A stretch of 64,000 bases of DNA, taken from the NCBI GenBank assembly GCA_032768795.1, contig CP136492.1, positions 1,116,001 to 1,180,000 of the forward strand. The letters run 5' to 3'. Within the stretch, counting starts at the first letter, position 1. Each line of letters opens with the position of its first letter. Source of the stretch: Tremella fuciformis (Eukaryota > Basidiomycota > Tremellomycetes > Tremellales > Tremellaceae). Of the stretch, positions 1 to 11,988 are shown in pieces. A model generated the notes under the pieces. It was not told the origin of the DNA. It ran no database searches and worked only from the letters and a program-made list of their open reading frames with translations. The translations under genes were made by a program, and so were the position numbers.

Positions 1-398
1 ACAAGCATTCCCGCTTTGGACTCGGAATTTATTGGCGGTGAGTCGAACAATCAGTGATATAGGCGTTGAGGGGCTGGGTGAAGGAAGCAGACGAGAGAAG
101 TGTTGTGATGGGAAAGAAAGCAAACGCGGGTGGCGAGGGCGTGATTATATTCATCCCATGTATCTTGTACACGTCACCTAGGAGGTCTGTGCGCACACAT
201 GCACACATGCACACCATTCGCTGGTCTTGGAGTGCTGAAGTTGTGTAATAGAAGCTGTACGTACCGCTCGCCCACGCTGGTGTCTCAGACACAGCTTGGG
301 ACCATTAGTGATGGTGGTCAGTGAAGGTAGTCAGCAGGAGGGCCCGAGTATCGCTTACATGCGTCGCATACTGATGATACAACTCGGCGACTCCTCAC
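1..398. other. Intergenic, no gene recognised
   Basis: Only short unrelated reading frames are present and none resembles a known protein. It lies just downstream of the 3' end of the leftward RGS-domain gene and may contain that gene's 3' UTR. Confidence 0.5.
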
Positions 399-2561
399 CT
401 ACCGCAGGCCCGCCATCGGCACGGCGAAACAAAGGGTAACCCAAATGCACGCACTCACACCGCCGACGATGAGGATGTCCCTGATAACGCTCTCGAACAG
501 CGCTCGAACTCTGGGGTCTTCGACGACACGCTCAGGCCCAAAGATTTTAGTGGGCTTGTCCAGGTCTTCGGGCGCACCCTCGCCACTGACGCGACTGACA
601 CCAAGAGTGTACCGGCTGAGAAGAGCGGCGAGATCTTCTTGCTGAATCTGGGTGGCGCCCATTGATACCTCTGCTCCTGATGGACGGACCAGCGGATCTC
701 CGGGGCCATTGTCGGGTACATCGAAAGGTGAGATCTCCGACCGTTTCCTAGGATCCGAATGAGCCGCTGAGGAATGAGCCGCTGAGCCCAGCGATGCTGT
801 CCGAGCGGTCGAGTGGCGGGCGGTCGAGGTACCGCCTATAAGTGGCGAAGTCACCACCAGAGGCGAGGTCATCGAGTCGAACACTGGGAATGCTTCTTCG
901 GGTGAAGGCGCCTTGACCGTCGCTCGCCGTATCTCCAGCTGCCTTTTCTCGACCGCGGTCATCAAGTCGCCTCCTTCGCCGATTCCAACCTCTGGACCGA
1001 GGTAGATAGGAGCGACCACCTCGCTACGCTCGAGCAGGACTGGCATGGGAGCACTCTCCCACTCCCCCTTGTCGGCAGAGGACGACACTCGCATCATGAC
1101 CCCACTCATATCGCTGAGTGGATGGACCTCTTCCCCCAGATCGCTCGCCGTGCTGAGCTTTTCGCTTGGCTCACCGGGCGGCGCTGCCACCGAGCTGCCT
1201 CTTGGGCCAGTAGCCGAGGAATCTGCGCTGCCTCCGTGATGACTCGAATGTGCTCCGCAAAGTATCGCCTCTTCGTCGATATCGTCCATTTCCCAGGGTC
1301 GGACTTGCCGGCTGCTGCGGCCCCAGACTTGAGTGCAGAAACCTCGAGCAGCCGAGTAGAACTGCATGCTACCGAATGCAACGAAGATGACGGAGGGAAG
1401 GCGGGTAGCGCGAAGTCCCCAAGGGTGAGATTTGAGGCCGAGCGTGAGACCGAGGAACAGGGCAAGGCCGATCAGGCAATCGATGGTCCCGACAATATAC
1501 CTGTCGTTCAGTATTTCCATCAGGATACTGGCTGCATCACCGACCAGAATAGCTGCTTCGGTCGATTGATATTTGTCTTGGCATATGAGAGGAAGTGAGG
1601 CAAGCTCTGAGTTTCGACTATCTGGTAGATGTCCTCGTATACGGGCAGAAACTGGAATTAGTGCAATCCTGGGTTAGATTGCTCGTGAACGACGCACCAC
1701 TTCAGGCGCACAGCTTCGCTTCAGACACTCTTTGGCGAATTGCCTCAGATCATCCGCGACACCAAGCTCCCTGCTGCCGCCACCTTTGAGAAAGGTCGCA
1801 AATGCGCGACGAGCCTCATCCCTCATAGGTTGCTCTCTCGTTTCCAGCAGGACTGTGCCGGGCGGCGGTAAGGGCGGATTCAAAGACGTGTGATGTAGGA
1901 TGGGTCTCGGTGGTTCCTCATTCTTCCCCTTGGCCTTATCCTTCTTGCCAAAGATGCTCGACCTCCGTGGCGCTAAGTGGGCGTGGGAGAGATCGTCACA
2001 GTGGCAGTTGCCATCAACCGCCCATTGGCATGGCTTGAACCGGGCGTCCCCTTCCCAGCCCACGCCCGAGCTGATGGTGTTCTTGTGAGGCGAGGGAGGA
2101 TTTGAGGAGCCGGACGCGTCTACGCTTGCCTGTCGTGACTGGACTCGGCCTTCCTCGATGGCCTTGTCGAGATACCCAAATGGCCGATATCGATCTCCCA
2201 GCTTGGTGCTCGGGATGGGAACGGCTTGCCTGATCTCATCTGGTAGCGCCTCCCACCGAGACCGATACGATCGGAACCAGATGATGAACAAAAGATTCTC
2301 GGACGAGAACTCTTTCTGAGAGATGAATGCCGCAAAGTCGGGAAAGGAGATGGGGGGACACGTCTCGCCGTTCAAGACGTGACTCAGCTTGAGCTCGTCG
2401 AGGGTCGACACCGCCGACATGGAACGCCGCAGACGTTGCTTTCCGCCGACCGATCCCGACTCTGATGTGGTCGTGAGAGTGGTCGTCATGGAGAGGCGTG
2501 AAGACTTGCGGACCGAGGCAGCAGGCTGTTGGGCGGTCGAGGATGGTGTGGCGTCGGACAT
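399..2561 (-). CDS. RGS-domain membrane protein, Rax1-like
   Basis: Predicted regulator of G-protein signalling with membrane anchors. Splicing three exons (2561-1698, 1651-1545, 1500-399) gives 690 residues in frame; the introns are 46 nt (1652-1697) and 44 nt (1501-1544). The RGS fold starts near residue 55 (LSHVLNGETCPPISFPDFAA) and closes after the first intron with the typical YEDIYQIVETQSLPHFL stretch and NINRPKQLFW. Hydrophobic segments follow directly (IVGTIDCLIGLALFLGLTLG and RLPSVIFVAFGSMQFY), then a long Ser/Thr/Pro-rich loop, then a last hydrophobic helix at the C-terminus. RGS followed by three membrane segments is the architecture of fungal Rax1, a polarity and bud-site protein. 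Rax1 identity is inferred from architecture; another membrane RGS protein is possible. The ATG at 2561 is the first in frame and gives a Ser/Thr-rich N-terminus. Confidence 0.8.
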
Positions 2562-3372
2562 GGTATATAGATAGGTGTGAGTCGACCCCGAGGAACGGGG
2601 CTAGAAGGCGGTTGTGCTAGTCTGGAACGCGCGGATCGACGTCCGTCCTCGGTGTGCGGGTAAGTCGCTAAAGATCTGTCTGCCGACTTTCTCTCAAAGG
2701 ACAAGGTCGAGTGGGAAACATGATAGCCGTTCGAGGTGTACGTGTATGTAGACAAGACGATCCTGCCCGGTCAAGATTGATGCCGGAGTCGCGCTTGACG
2801 ACGGGGATCAAAGTACGACGAACCGATAGGCAAGGCTGAGTTTGAGCGCGTGAGGGGCTGGGCGTAGAGGATCCCGATTGAAGTACGAAGTGAGTAGAAA
2901 GAGGCGCAATGGTAAATTACGTCCCCCCGCCAAAAGTCGTCCTGTCTATTCGGCATGTCACAGCACTGTGTGCCTGGCTCTGTGCCTGTACCTGTGCATC
3001 CTCCGAAATACGCTAACACCCTGAGCCAAAGGGCGCCGACACGTGAGGCTGGGGCGTACATTTAAGAGCGGCGCCCGCCGTTAGCACACTGTTCTGCATC
3101 ATCGAGACGCCAGTCGCTTCACGATGCATGCCAGGAGGCTGGGAGGGGCGCTGACGATTTGTTCTCCGGCTTGCTTGTATATTCTCTGCCTGAAATACCG
3201 CCTTTCCGTCCCAGTGACTGCCGCACATGCTCCTGTAGCGGCGAGGAGCGGAGATGAGTTTAAACTCCGCTCTGACGTTCTTGGCTTTTGCCGCCAGAGA
3301 GACGTGAGCTTCGAGAAACACTTTCTTTATGTCAGCGCTCCTCAGTATCTCGTCAGGAGCGGCTTTTCGACG
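2562..3372. promoter_or_regulatory. Divergent intergenic region
   Basis: About 0.8 kb separates the start of the leftward RGS gene from the proposed start of the rightward gene at 3373. No protein is recognisable. A CACGTG E-box lies at 3040-3045. Promoters for both genes are presumably here. Confidence 0.4.
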
Positions 3373-4464
3373 ATGTCCATGCAAGCTGTCAAACCGCTAC
3401 GGCAAGCCGTGACATGTCGATGCTCTCCGCCCGCCTCGTCCTCTCGCGTGCGCCTCCCAGCAGCCCGCTCAATGTCATTAATGGCAAACCGACCTCAAGA
3501 AGCTGTCCCGTTCTTCACGCCGCCATCTACCTCCCCTGTCTGGTCATCATTCAGAAATTCGAATGGGGCGCTAGATCTCAAAGGCAAGGGGAAGGCCAAG
3601 CCACCTCTGAGCGGGGAAGAGGAGGTGACGACGGGGAATGGGAAATGAGAATAGGTTGGTAGTCCTGTTGGCACCTCTCCAAAAAGGCGCAAGTGAGCTG
3701 AGATCCAGCTCGAGCCATGCTTCATCTGCGAGAATCACTGCCTCAGCTGTTTGACAGCCGACTGGCATCAGTCGAGCTCTTTCCTGCGGACGTCTTCAGC
3801 AAAAATGTTGTCCTCAAGCTGCCGGCACCTCTCCCCCTCAAGGTAAGCTACCATTCGTTCTAGTTGAGATCCGCGCGTGGCTCACATACAGCTCCACTCA
3901 CTTGCTCGATATTCGATGGCGTTCTCCATTGCTCGCAATGGTATGCAAGGTCCGTCGAGCCCTATTCATGGCTGCCCTGTAGCTCACTGTTGCAGCACTG
4001 CACACTGATCTGCGTACCACTCTGGAACGCATGACTTTTTCGCCGTGTCCATCGTCTTCATCGAGTGCTTCGGCAACATTACCTCTCAAGCCGATCCCTT
4101 CACACCGACACAAGCAGATTCGTGTACTGTTGCAGGTCCATGCGATTCCGAGACTGCCCCCTCATCATGTCGGCTACCTTCGTCTTGCTTCTCACACGAG
4201 CTGATCCTCCAGGAGCATACATGGCATACATCGTCTCTATACACCTTCTCGCCCTACTCTGGCTTGATAATGTCGCATGAGGTTGAGACCATCCGGCCAC
4301 TGCCTGGCGAGGGAGTTGGGGAGTTCCTCATGACACGGCTGCTTGGGTGGACTTCCAGAACCGGGCAGGGGGAAGGTGCGATACCCGCTCCCGGGCATGC
4401 TGCTGCGAGTGAGGTCGAGGTAGTACCTGTCAGATGTACGAGCAGGTCGAGGGATCAGAGTTGA
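3373..4464 (+). CDS. Conserved fungal protein of unknown function, probably mitochondrial
   Basis: Function unknown. The N-terminus (MSMQAVKPLRQAVTCR..., rich in Arg, Ser and Ala, no acid) looks like a mitochondrial presequence. A second exon has the readable segment MLHLRESLPQLFDSRLASVE at about 3717, and the last exon ends with YTFSPYSGLI, HEVETIRPLPGEGV and LLGWTSR. I recall these as conserved features of a fungal family without assigned function, but could not check. The reading frame needs several introns. One at 4169-4212 is 44 nt, matching neighbouring genes, and restores the frame; another begins near 3625. The exact exon set, and the ATG at 3373 among several upstream in-frame ATGs, are uncertain. 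It ends 233 bp before the PUS4 start. Confidence 0.55.
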
Positions 4465-4697
4465 GAGACGAACAACGCATCTCCATGTCGCTCCTTATGC
4501 ATAATCACTTTTCTCATAACGAGGCTCTTCCAGCTCGGTGAGAGATTCTCGGCATGGCGTTCGTTCCTGAAACGAGATGGTGCAGCTCGAACCGGCAAAA
4601 GATTTCGACACTAGACTGTCATTCTTCCATCAAATAGCAACTTGCAGCGGTCAAACTGCGCCTCACATCTCTCGTGCGGGCCTCAAAGACCGGCATC

Positions 4698-6256
4698 ATG
4701 CCCAAAGCATCGCCGAACCCGCCTTTGCCCCTCAACGGGCTGTTCCCCATCGCCAAACCCTCGGGGCCATCATCGTTGGCTGATGCTTCCTCCTACATGG
4801 ACGAGCACGCTGACAGGCAGCATGCGTGTCATCGATTCCATCACGCCCTTGTTGGTGCATTCCAAGCTGTTTGATGATCCAGAGAGGCGCCGGCATGCAC
4901 AGGGCAAGATTCCCTGGAAGAAGAAGAAGAATACAACGCATCTTGGGTTGAAGATTGGGCAAGGGGGCACGCTTGACCCGCTCGCAGATGGAGTCCTTGG
5001 TGGGTCCCTAATCATTCTGAACAGCGCAGCTTCTAGATATGCCTGGGACGGATCGAGCTGACTGCTAGTAATCGGGGTGAACAGGGGCACCAAGCACCTC
5101 AACAGGTTTCTCGAGTGCACCAAGGCGAGCAACTTAGTGCGACTTCGGTCGGACGATGGCTGACGAGCAGACGTATACGTCCATTGGTATGCTGGGCGCC
5201 TCGACGACAACGTACGATGCTGAAGGAGAAATCCTCACGACGGCGAAATGGGACCATATCACTCGGGAGGACATTGAGGGCGTGCTCGACAGGTTTCGAG
5301 GGGAGATCATCCAGACCCCACCGATGTGAGCTGGACCCGCGTACTGTGGCAGCAGCAACGAAACTCATGTCAGCTTTTCTGCGCTCAAGATGGACGGCAA
5401 GCCGCTTTATGAGTACGCCCGCGCCTCACAACCCCTGCCACGAGCGATACCCACTCGAAAGTGCCAAGTCTCGATCGAGCTGCTAAACTTCACCCCTGCA
5501 TCAAAGACCACCTCTCCCCCACCGCGCCCAGATACCGAAGCTGGACCATCAATGCCAGTCTCCGAGCCTGGTGTCGGCACAGACGGGGGACACTTGTATC
5601 GTTGGCCAACAAAGCATCTCTCAGCAGATGAAAAGGCCGTCTTTGACAAATTGCACCAGCTCGTACACGACGCTTCTGCCGCAGAGCATGTTACCGAGCC
5701 ACTCGTGCCCAACCTGAAGCAGGAACAGGTTGCCGAGGTTTTACCGGACGGCACGCGCCCACCGACATTCGAAGTCCGCATGACCGTCAGCAGCGGCACA
5801 TACGTCCGGAGCATCGTCAACGATATCGGTCTCGCACTTGGCTGTGGCGCGCATGTCGTCAAGCTTACTCGGACCCGACAGGGCGAGTTCACGCTGTACG
5901 ACGAGGTCCCGCCTGCCGCTGCGGTGCAGGAGGGCCAGGAGGCAGAAGCTGGACCGAGCTCGGGAGCCACGACGGCCTGCATTCCGTGGGAAATCTGGGA
6001 GCGGGCGATCGTCAATCGGGAGAGCAAGCTCAAGCAGAAGGAAGCGGACAGGGAGGAAGCACTTGCATCAGGGGCATCTGAGGAAGAGGCGCAGAACAAT
6101 GCAGCAGGCAAGGACGAGGGTGGCAAGGAGCAGACGGTGGAGAGTCTTGGGCAGCTCGAAGAGTGGGAGCAAGAGGTGCTGAGGAGATTCGTGCCCGTCC
6201 CAGTGCCTATCAGTGGGTCCAACTCGCGGGGAAGTCCAGTCATGAGGTACCCATGA
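4698..6256 (+). CDS. PUS4: tRNA pseudouridine-55 synthase (TruB/Pus4 family)
   Basis: Isomerises U55 to pseudouridine in the T-loop of tRNAs; fungal Pus4 serves nuclear-encoded and mitochondrial tRNAs. The ATG at 4698 opens with the family start [13 protein letters not shown]. The catalytic TruB motif [12 protein letters not shown] (catalytic Asp) is at about 4966-5001. Spliced exons continue with [19 protein letters not shown] and then [16 protein letters not shown]. The C-terminal half has the family strand [18 protein letters not shown] and a long acidic, Glu/Ala-rich tail typical of fungal homologues. The intron at 5125-5170 (46 nt) starts with GC rather than GT. It converges on USB1, 63 bp apart. 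Confidence 0.92.
5125..5170 (+). other. GC-AG intron inside PUS4
   Basis: Exon sequence ends ...TGCACCAAG and resumes ACGTATACG. Joining there gives [13 protein letters not shown], the expected Pus4 continuity. The removed 46 nt start GCGAGC and end GAGCAG. No GT donor is available at the junction. Confidence 0.7.
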
Positions 6257-6319
6257 GTCTTGCTACGCGAGATACAGGCCTGGATCCCATGTGTTGGGCC
6301 AGGCATATGCATCGGCTCG

Positions 6320-7465
6320 CTAGCATATCGGCACATCCCATAACTTATTGGCTATTCGCAGGGAGATACTGTCCACCTCCCAACCTCCTTTCGGCTGCGC
6401 CTCGAGCAGCTGCGATGTAAAGTGCTCGCTCACTTCTTTGAGCTTCTCGGCGGTCAGGGGATAAGGCGGCAGCGGCGGATACTCTCCCTCAGGCAGTGCC
6501 TCCTGGCCATCCGGGTCGGTGGAATCATCAATGTCGTCGAGCAGCGCAGGCAACGCCGTGCCGTCATCCGCGGTTGCAGACGATGCATGTGCCGACGCCG
6601 TATCCGTCGGCTGTGCAGCGCCACTGGGAGCTGACACGCCCTGCGTCGAGGGATCCTTCGCGAGCAAACACCACGCGAATGAAGTATGAAACTCTGGATC
6701 GTCGCCGTGGTATACGGGCAGGTGCATTTTGCTCAACAGCGGCTCAAGGGTACGCTTGACCCGGTTCAGCTGTCATTAGTGATCGCTCCAATTACACGCC
6801 CCTTCAAGACTCACCTCTGGCTGACCTGCGCCTAGGCGAAGGGCGAAGAACGCACGGCCACCCTGGCCCACCCCGCCCGTCCGCGTCCCGTTATGATACA
6901 CCCTCACGTCGCCCGCCAGGCTGACCGCCACGCCCTTGCCCTCGGGCAGCGCACTCCTACATGCTCGAAAGACGTCATTGCGAAAGTCGTCGATCTGCGA
7001 GCGACGCAGGGCAAGTGGGTGCGTGAGCGAGACGTGCAGGGCCGGGTTGGACGGGAGGTAGTTGCGCACGACGCGATAGCGGGGCACGAGGGACTGTATG
7101 TGGTCCGCGAGGGCGTTGAGCGTAGCCACGAGCGATTTGGAAGGGGTAACTGAAGGTCAGGAGCAGCTTCGCACATGAGACAGACTGTGCTCACGAGAGA
7201 CGGAGACGTGTGTGATGTAGTCGCCCTCGACGTATGGCCTCGTGCGCTTGCGGCCCTGATGCTGCGCCGGGTCATCTTTCGGGTTGACGCCCGTCTGATA
7301 TGCGCCCGGCAAGCTCGGCAGGGGTTTCCTCTTCTTTGACAGGGGCGTATCGAACGGTCCAGCTGCTCGAGCAGAGGTGCTAACGCTTCGACGGGTACTA
7401 GCCCTTGATCTGGCCGAACCTGAAGAAGAGACGCTCGAGTCGGATGTGTAGTCGACCAGGGCCAT
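6320..7465 (-). CDS. USB1: U6 snRNA 3'-5' phosphodiesterase Usb1/Mpn1
   Basis: Trims the oligo(U) tail of U6 snRNA in the nucleus and leaves a protective cyclic phosphate, stabilising U6 for splicing. The product belongs to the 2H phosphoesterase superfamily. Both catalytic HxS tetrapeptides are readable: HVSL in NPALHVSLTHPLALRRSQID and HTSF in DDPEFHTSFAWCLL. The start chosen is the Met of MALVDYTSDSS at 7465, because the Usb1 N-terminus is a low-complexity Ser-rich stretch followed by KKRKPLPSLP; the longer upstream extension is hydrophobic and unlike the family. Introns near 7157 (donor GTGAGC) and 6736-6776 (donor GTGAGT) join the exons in frame. It is convergent with PUS4 and tail-to-tail close. 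Confidence 0.9.
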
Positions 7466-7751
7466 CTGCTTCATGCAGCGCGAGCATACTGCGGCTTGCC
7501 TGAGTGGTCCGCGGGGCTGCCACGCTCTACAGAGAGATAGCATGAACGTGCAGAGCAAAAGCGCACTTGCGACCGATTTGCGCGACGGGCTTGGGTGGCG
7601 GATGGGTGGCGGTGACAATGTGGCAGGTGGCGACGATCAAGCGTTCTTCATCGTCACTGCATCTATTTCTTCTGCGCTCTATATACTACTCTACTGCTCG
7701 CATCTACTTCGACTTCTTTCACTTCATCATCGTTCTCCGTCCCGTTCACGC

Positions 7752-9395
7752 CTAGCCAAAATAAGGCTCGTCGTCATAGTCGGTCAGCTCATTGGCGCCG
7801 CTCCAGAAACGCCCGTTTGCTTGGACATCCTGACAGTGAGCACAACCCTTGACCAGCAAGAAGGGCGACTTACCTCCACGAACAGAGGAGGCGCGGGTTG
7901 AGCAGCTCTTTTCACGACGCTGTGATGCCGAGCAACCCGGCGCAGATACGGCTCGGCCTCCATCCGCCTCTTCTCCCTGCCCCTGCTTTCTCCCCTCCTA
8001 AGCGTCTTGCCTTGGCCCGTGCGCAAAAGGTCCATGCTCGGTCGCAGCAGCGAGCTCAACTCCCCAGCGATATCGGACGATGTGCTAAATTCTGTCCTGC
8101 CGAGAAGACGTCCCGTATCGAGGTTAAACCTGTCCGGGTGGATCTCTGTTATTGCTACCACGTCGGCAATGTTCATCGGGTCGCGCTCGAGAAGGTGGTC
8201 GAGATCGAGGTCGAACTTGTCTGGATGGATCTCTGCGAGAGACGTGAGGTCCGCTAGGTCCCTCGTTTGCGACGTTGATCGTCGTCGGAGTAGGTGACCG
8301 AGCTCGAGGTTGAGCTTGTCCGGGTTGATCTCCGCGAGTGAAATAATGTCTGCAAGGTCCCTTGTCTGAGGAGTACTACGGCGGAGAAGGTGACCCAGGT
8401 CGAGGTCGAGCTTGTCTGGGTTGATCTGCGCGAGAGATACAATGTCGGCGAGGTCTCTAATTTCTGACGAAGCGCGATTGAATAGCTGGATCATGTCCAG
8501 AGCGGGCTCGTCCGTGTCGACCTGAACCTCTATCGGACTCGTTGTATCGAGCGAATATCGTGCCTCTGGCCTGACACTACTGACTCGCTTCAGAAGATCC
8601 CCAAGGCCAAGACCGAGCTTGTCAGGGTGAACTTCGGCAAGCTCTACCCCCTGGAGCAAGTCGCCGACTTCCTCCTCCAGCTGAGTCCCACGACGAAGGT
8701 CCTGCGTCCTGAGATTGTCCATGTCGACCTGCACCGCCGTCGTGGCGTCCACGAGCGCGTCCAGGCCGTTGATATCCCCGTCCCGCCTGAGCAAATCGTC
8801 CAGGTCGAGTTTGTCCGGATTGACAGCCACGAGTCCCGTAGCGTCCAGCAGATCATCAAGATCGTCTTGATGCTCATGTTCCGCTTGAGAGTCGGAGAGC
8901 ACATTCTTGCCGACGACAGCCTCGATGTTCGCCAGGTTCAAGAGATCATCGCCGTCATCAGGCTTCGGTACCGTCGTCCCGACCATCGTCTCTGGCTGCT
9001 GCTGCTGTTGTTGCTGGTCCAAGTCATGCGCGGCGCTCTCGGCGGGGATGACGATGCCCAGTCCTGCGAGACTCGAGCCAAGCACACCTTTCCGCCTGAG
9101 ATGCGACAGGTCCAGTGGGGCAGCGGCTGCTACCCGGCCCAGAGTGTCGGTGGGCACGACGCCTCCGACACCAGGGAGGTCATGTGCGGTGCTTTCGAGC
9201 TGCGTGACGGAGGACAGCGCCGGCGATACGGTACCCATTAGCGGACTCAGCGATTGGGGAAAGGAAATTGTGGGGCTACGCTGCAATATCAGCTGTGTTC
9301 CGCAGGAGTATGATCTGGCTCACCGCCTCAGGGAGGGGAGAGCCAATGGCGAGCGAGGTGAACGCCGCAATGGTCGCGAGCATAGGAGAGCGCAT
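7752..9395 (-). CDS. Secreted repeat protein with Kex2-type dibasic sites
   Basis: No known family; 518 residues after removing two introns (9281-9323, 43 nt; 7830-7873, 44 nt). The start at 9395 gives a clear signal peptide (MRSPMLATIAAFTSLAIGSP) ending in exon 1. The body carries about six degenerate copies of a 27-33 residue unit, consensus LADI-SLAEINPDKLDLDLGHLLRR, at about residues 165-190, 228-256, 298-325, 331-357, 364-390 and 393-419. The first four end in a dibasic pair preceded by Leu-Leu (RR189-190, KR255-256, RR324-325, RRR356-358); the last two end in ER and GR. Further dibasic sites are at 86-87, 220-221, 452-453, 461-463, 471-472 and 481-482. A polyglutamine run sits near residue 113-119. 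The final exon encodes an acidic tail, ELTDYDDEPYFG. This fits a Kex2-processed repeat precursor releasing peptides in the Golgi; processing is inferred, and the peptides' role is unknown. Confidence 0.75.
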
Positions 9396-9726
9396 TTTGC
9401 CGATTTTTTGGCTCCAACGCGCTTGAAGGAAAATCTGGGGACGATCGTCAGTATGTCTTTCCCCAAGGTGCAGGAGGCGCTGTAGGGGGAAACTCCGCAT
9501 AGCGACATCTTATATCGCCAAGCCTTGCGCAATGCTCATGCATAGCGGCGACAACCTTTGCTTTCGGAGATCGCAATCGGCTGTCTCAGCTGCAGATCTC
9601 GCACATGGCTGATACGTCATGTCTCAGCATCACGCCGAAACAACCAGTCAACTCTGAAACAACCCAAACGGGTATCGCAAATGCGTCCAAGCTCGTCTGT
9701 GCATAAACACGTCGTCAATAACATTA
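9396..9726. other. Intergenic, nothing recognised
   Basis: This stretch covers the promoter side of the secreted repeat gene and the 3' side of the NUG1-like gene. No ORF or RNA gene is recognisable in it. Confidence 0.4.
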
Positions 9727-11988
9727 TCATAACTCTTCATCGGAGTCCTCCGCTACACGTGAGTTGTTGGACACACTGCGAACACGTAGCTCACCACCGA
9801 CGCTTGCGAGGAAATTGACGAAATCCGCTTCCTTCTTTTGCTCGACAGTCGGGACAGGCATTGCCTTGGCGGCTGGCATCGGTCGGACTTTGTCCTTTCT
9901 GGCCTTCTTGTGCGAGGGACGAGTTTGGATCTCCTCGATCTCCGCCGTTGGCTCTTCCACGTCCATTCCCATGAAACCCAGTGTGAGCTCGTCTTCGGTT
10001 CTTTCAGCCGCAGCGCGGCGCTTTTTGGCTTTCTTCGCGGCCTGCTTCGCTTTCTGCCTGTCGAGCATTCCATTGGGCAGCACAGACAGTTCGTCGGGAG
10101 TGAAAAGCTTCGATGCTGCGCCGGAGGTAGGAAGGACAGGCTTCACAAACGTCGACTGGATCGGCGTCGGAGCAGTTGCGAGTGAGGGAGGGCGGTATGC
10201 AGGTCGAGCAACTTCGTCCTCATCTTCCGACTCCGAGTCGATTCGCGCGAAAGCCGGGGCCGTAGGGGCCGGGACTGACGTAGGTCCGGAAGGCTGGGGC
10301 GGGATATCGAAGCTTGGGGTCAGCAAACATTGGCGTCGCAAACTGGACTCACTCCTCTTCCATTTCACCAGGTTGGTCCTGGACATTCTCCTCCTTGTCC
10401 CAAGCTGCATCGTCACCGGTCACGTCGAGCAGGCCGTCCAGCGTGAAAGCCTCTGAGAGCTGATTGAGGATCTTAGCCCCGCCGGGTACTCCATCCAGAT
10501 CGTCCATGTCGGTATCACCATTTGCAAGTGGAGCAGCGGTAGGCACAGACGCGGGATGATTGGCAGGAGGTATTGTGAAGTAGGGAATTTTGCCAACGTT
10601 CCAGTCCCGCAGGACATTCATTGCAGCTGCGTCTAGATCGGGTACGCCTCCCTAGTCTGTCAGTTGCGCTCTTAATCGAATCGTCGGGTACCAGCTGACC
10701 TTGCCCAATCGCCCCTTGGTCAGAGCTATGCGGATCAGGAATTCTCGGACATCCTGGTACGGCGGGATGTTGTAGAGGTTTTGCAGGATTTCGGGCTGTA
10801 CTTTCGACAAGATGACCTCAACTTTTGATCAGCAAGGTGCCCTGCTCATCCCTAAAGCACCTACCAGAGGTGATTGGATCATCCACTAGTTCGGCCTTGA
10901 TACAGTTACGCAACATGATCTCGGCCCTCTTCTTCTCGCTCTCCTCTCGGCTCAGATCCTCAAGCACGACACCCGGACAGTCGAGAATCTTGACTCCTTT
11001 ATCCAGCACCACCTCTTGGACAACTCTAGTCTTACCGGGCATGGCAGCCACGGCGCATGCTCGGCTTCGTTTGAGCGAGTTGATCAGGGACGATTTTCCG
11101 ACATTCGGATACCCTACGACGCCGACAGTCAAAGACGCATGGGTGTTCAGAGCGTACTGCTTGAGCAGCTGGAGTAATGCCGGTGCGCCGAGCGAGGAGG
11201 ATGTAGAAGGGAGTTCGGGAAGGGTGACTTTCTGGCCCGGGACCGAAGGTGCTTGGACGATCGGGACGGAGTTCTGAGAGAGGTTTTGGCGCTGATTCTG
11301 CGTGGAAGACTTGAATGGCATGCAGGGGAAAGAATGGCGCAGGTGTTTCAACCATGCCTCGAGATTCGCTCGTGGTACGAGGTCTGCCGTCAGTTATAAG
11401 AGATCAGCCAAGACAATCGACGTACCAATCTTGTTCACGACTGCCAACAACTTCTTCCCATCAATGTCCCTCTTCCTCACTTCCTCCTCGACCCATCTGC
11501 TACGTGTCCCATCGGGATCTCGAGCGTCGAGGACCTGAATGATGACATCGCTTCTCTCAATAACCTTTCTGAGCTCGCGCATGAAAGCTTTGGAAGAGGA
11601 ATCGCGAGTCAGAGAAGAGTCGATGGGCTGATGCCATGTCGAAGAGGACGGGTCTAACGGGAATGCCAATTCGGGTGCTACAGGCAAAATCGAGGTGGGC
11701 GGAGCAGGCTGCCTCTCAGCTTGAACAGCATTTGAGTCAGGAAGACTCACTCGAGCTTTGGCTACATTGACTGCCTGCTTCCCCGCTAGCTTCGAAGACT
11801 GTAGTTTAGGCACACCCACATCTCGCTTCTCTGCGAGAGTATCAGCGGCGTGATCAGGACGCCCAAGGAGTGCTCACTTTGTGCAGATGGGACATTGTAG
11901 ACTTTGCCCTTGCCGCCATTGTTTGACTTGTCTGCGGGTCAGCTCGTCCTTGTCAGACTGTCGCGGGCCTCTCACTTGCTTTCGGCAT
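9727..11988 (-). CDS. NUG1: Nucleolar GTPase, nucleostemin/Grn1/Nug1 family
   Basis: Circularly permuted GTPase needed for maturation and export of the 60S pre-ribosome; acts in nucleolus and nucleoplasm. Motif order confirms the permutation: G4 (VVNKIDLVP, split by an intron whose removal restores NKID) comes first, then G1 (GVVGYPNVGKSSLINSL), the Gly-Lys-Thr G2 region and G3 (DCPGVV). The C-terminal half is the ribosome-binding region with PPYQDVREFLIRIALTKGRLGKGGVPD, ending in Lys-rich and acidic tails. The start at 11988 (MPKA...) followed by two short introns gives KKRDVGVPKLQSSKLAGKQA, the usual basic N-terminus. Nucleostemin, Grn1 and Nug1 cannot be separated with certainty here, so the symbol is by family. 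Confidence 0.88.

Noticed and set aside
29..292. 87-codon minus ORF at the window start
   Set aside because: Composition is not protein-like, there is no recognised domain, and no splice partner was found.
8627..9241. 204-codon + strand ORF opposite the repeat protein gene
   Set aside because: It is the antisense shadow of the Kex2-repeat gene, whose signal peptide, introns and repeats support the other strand.
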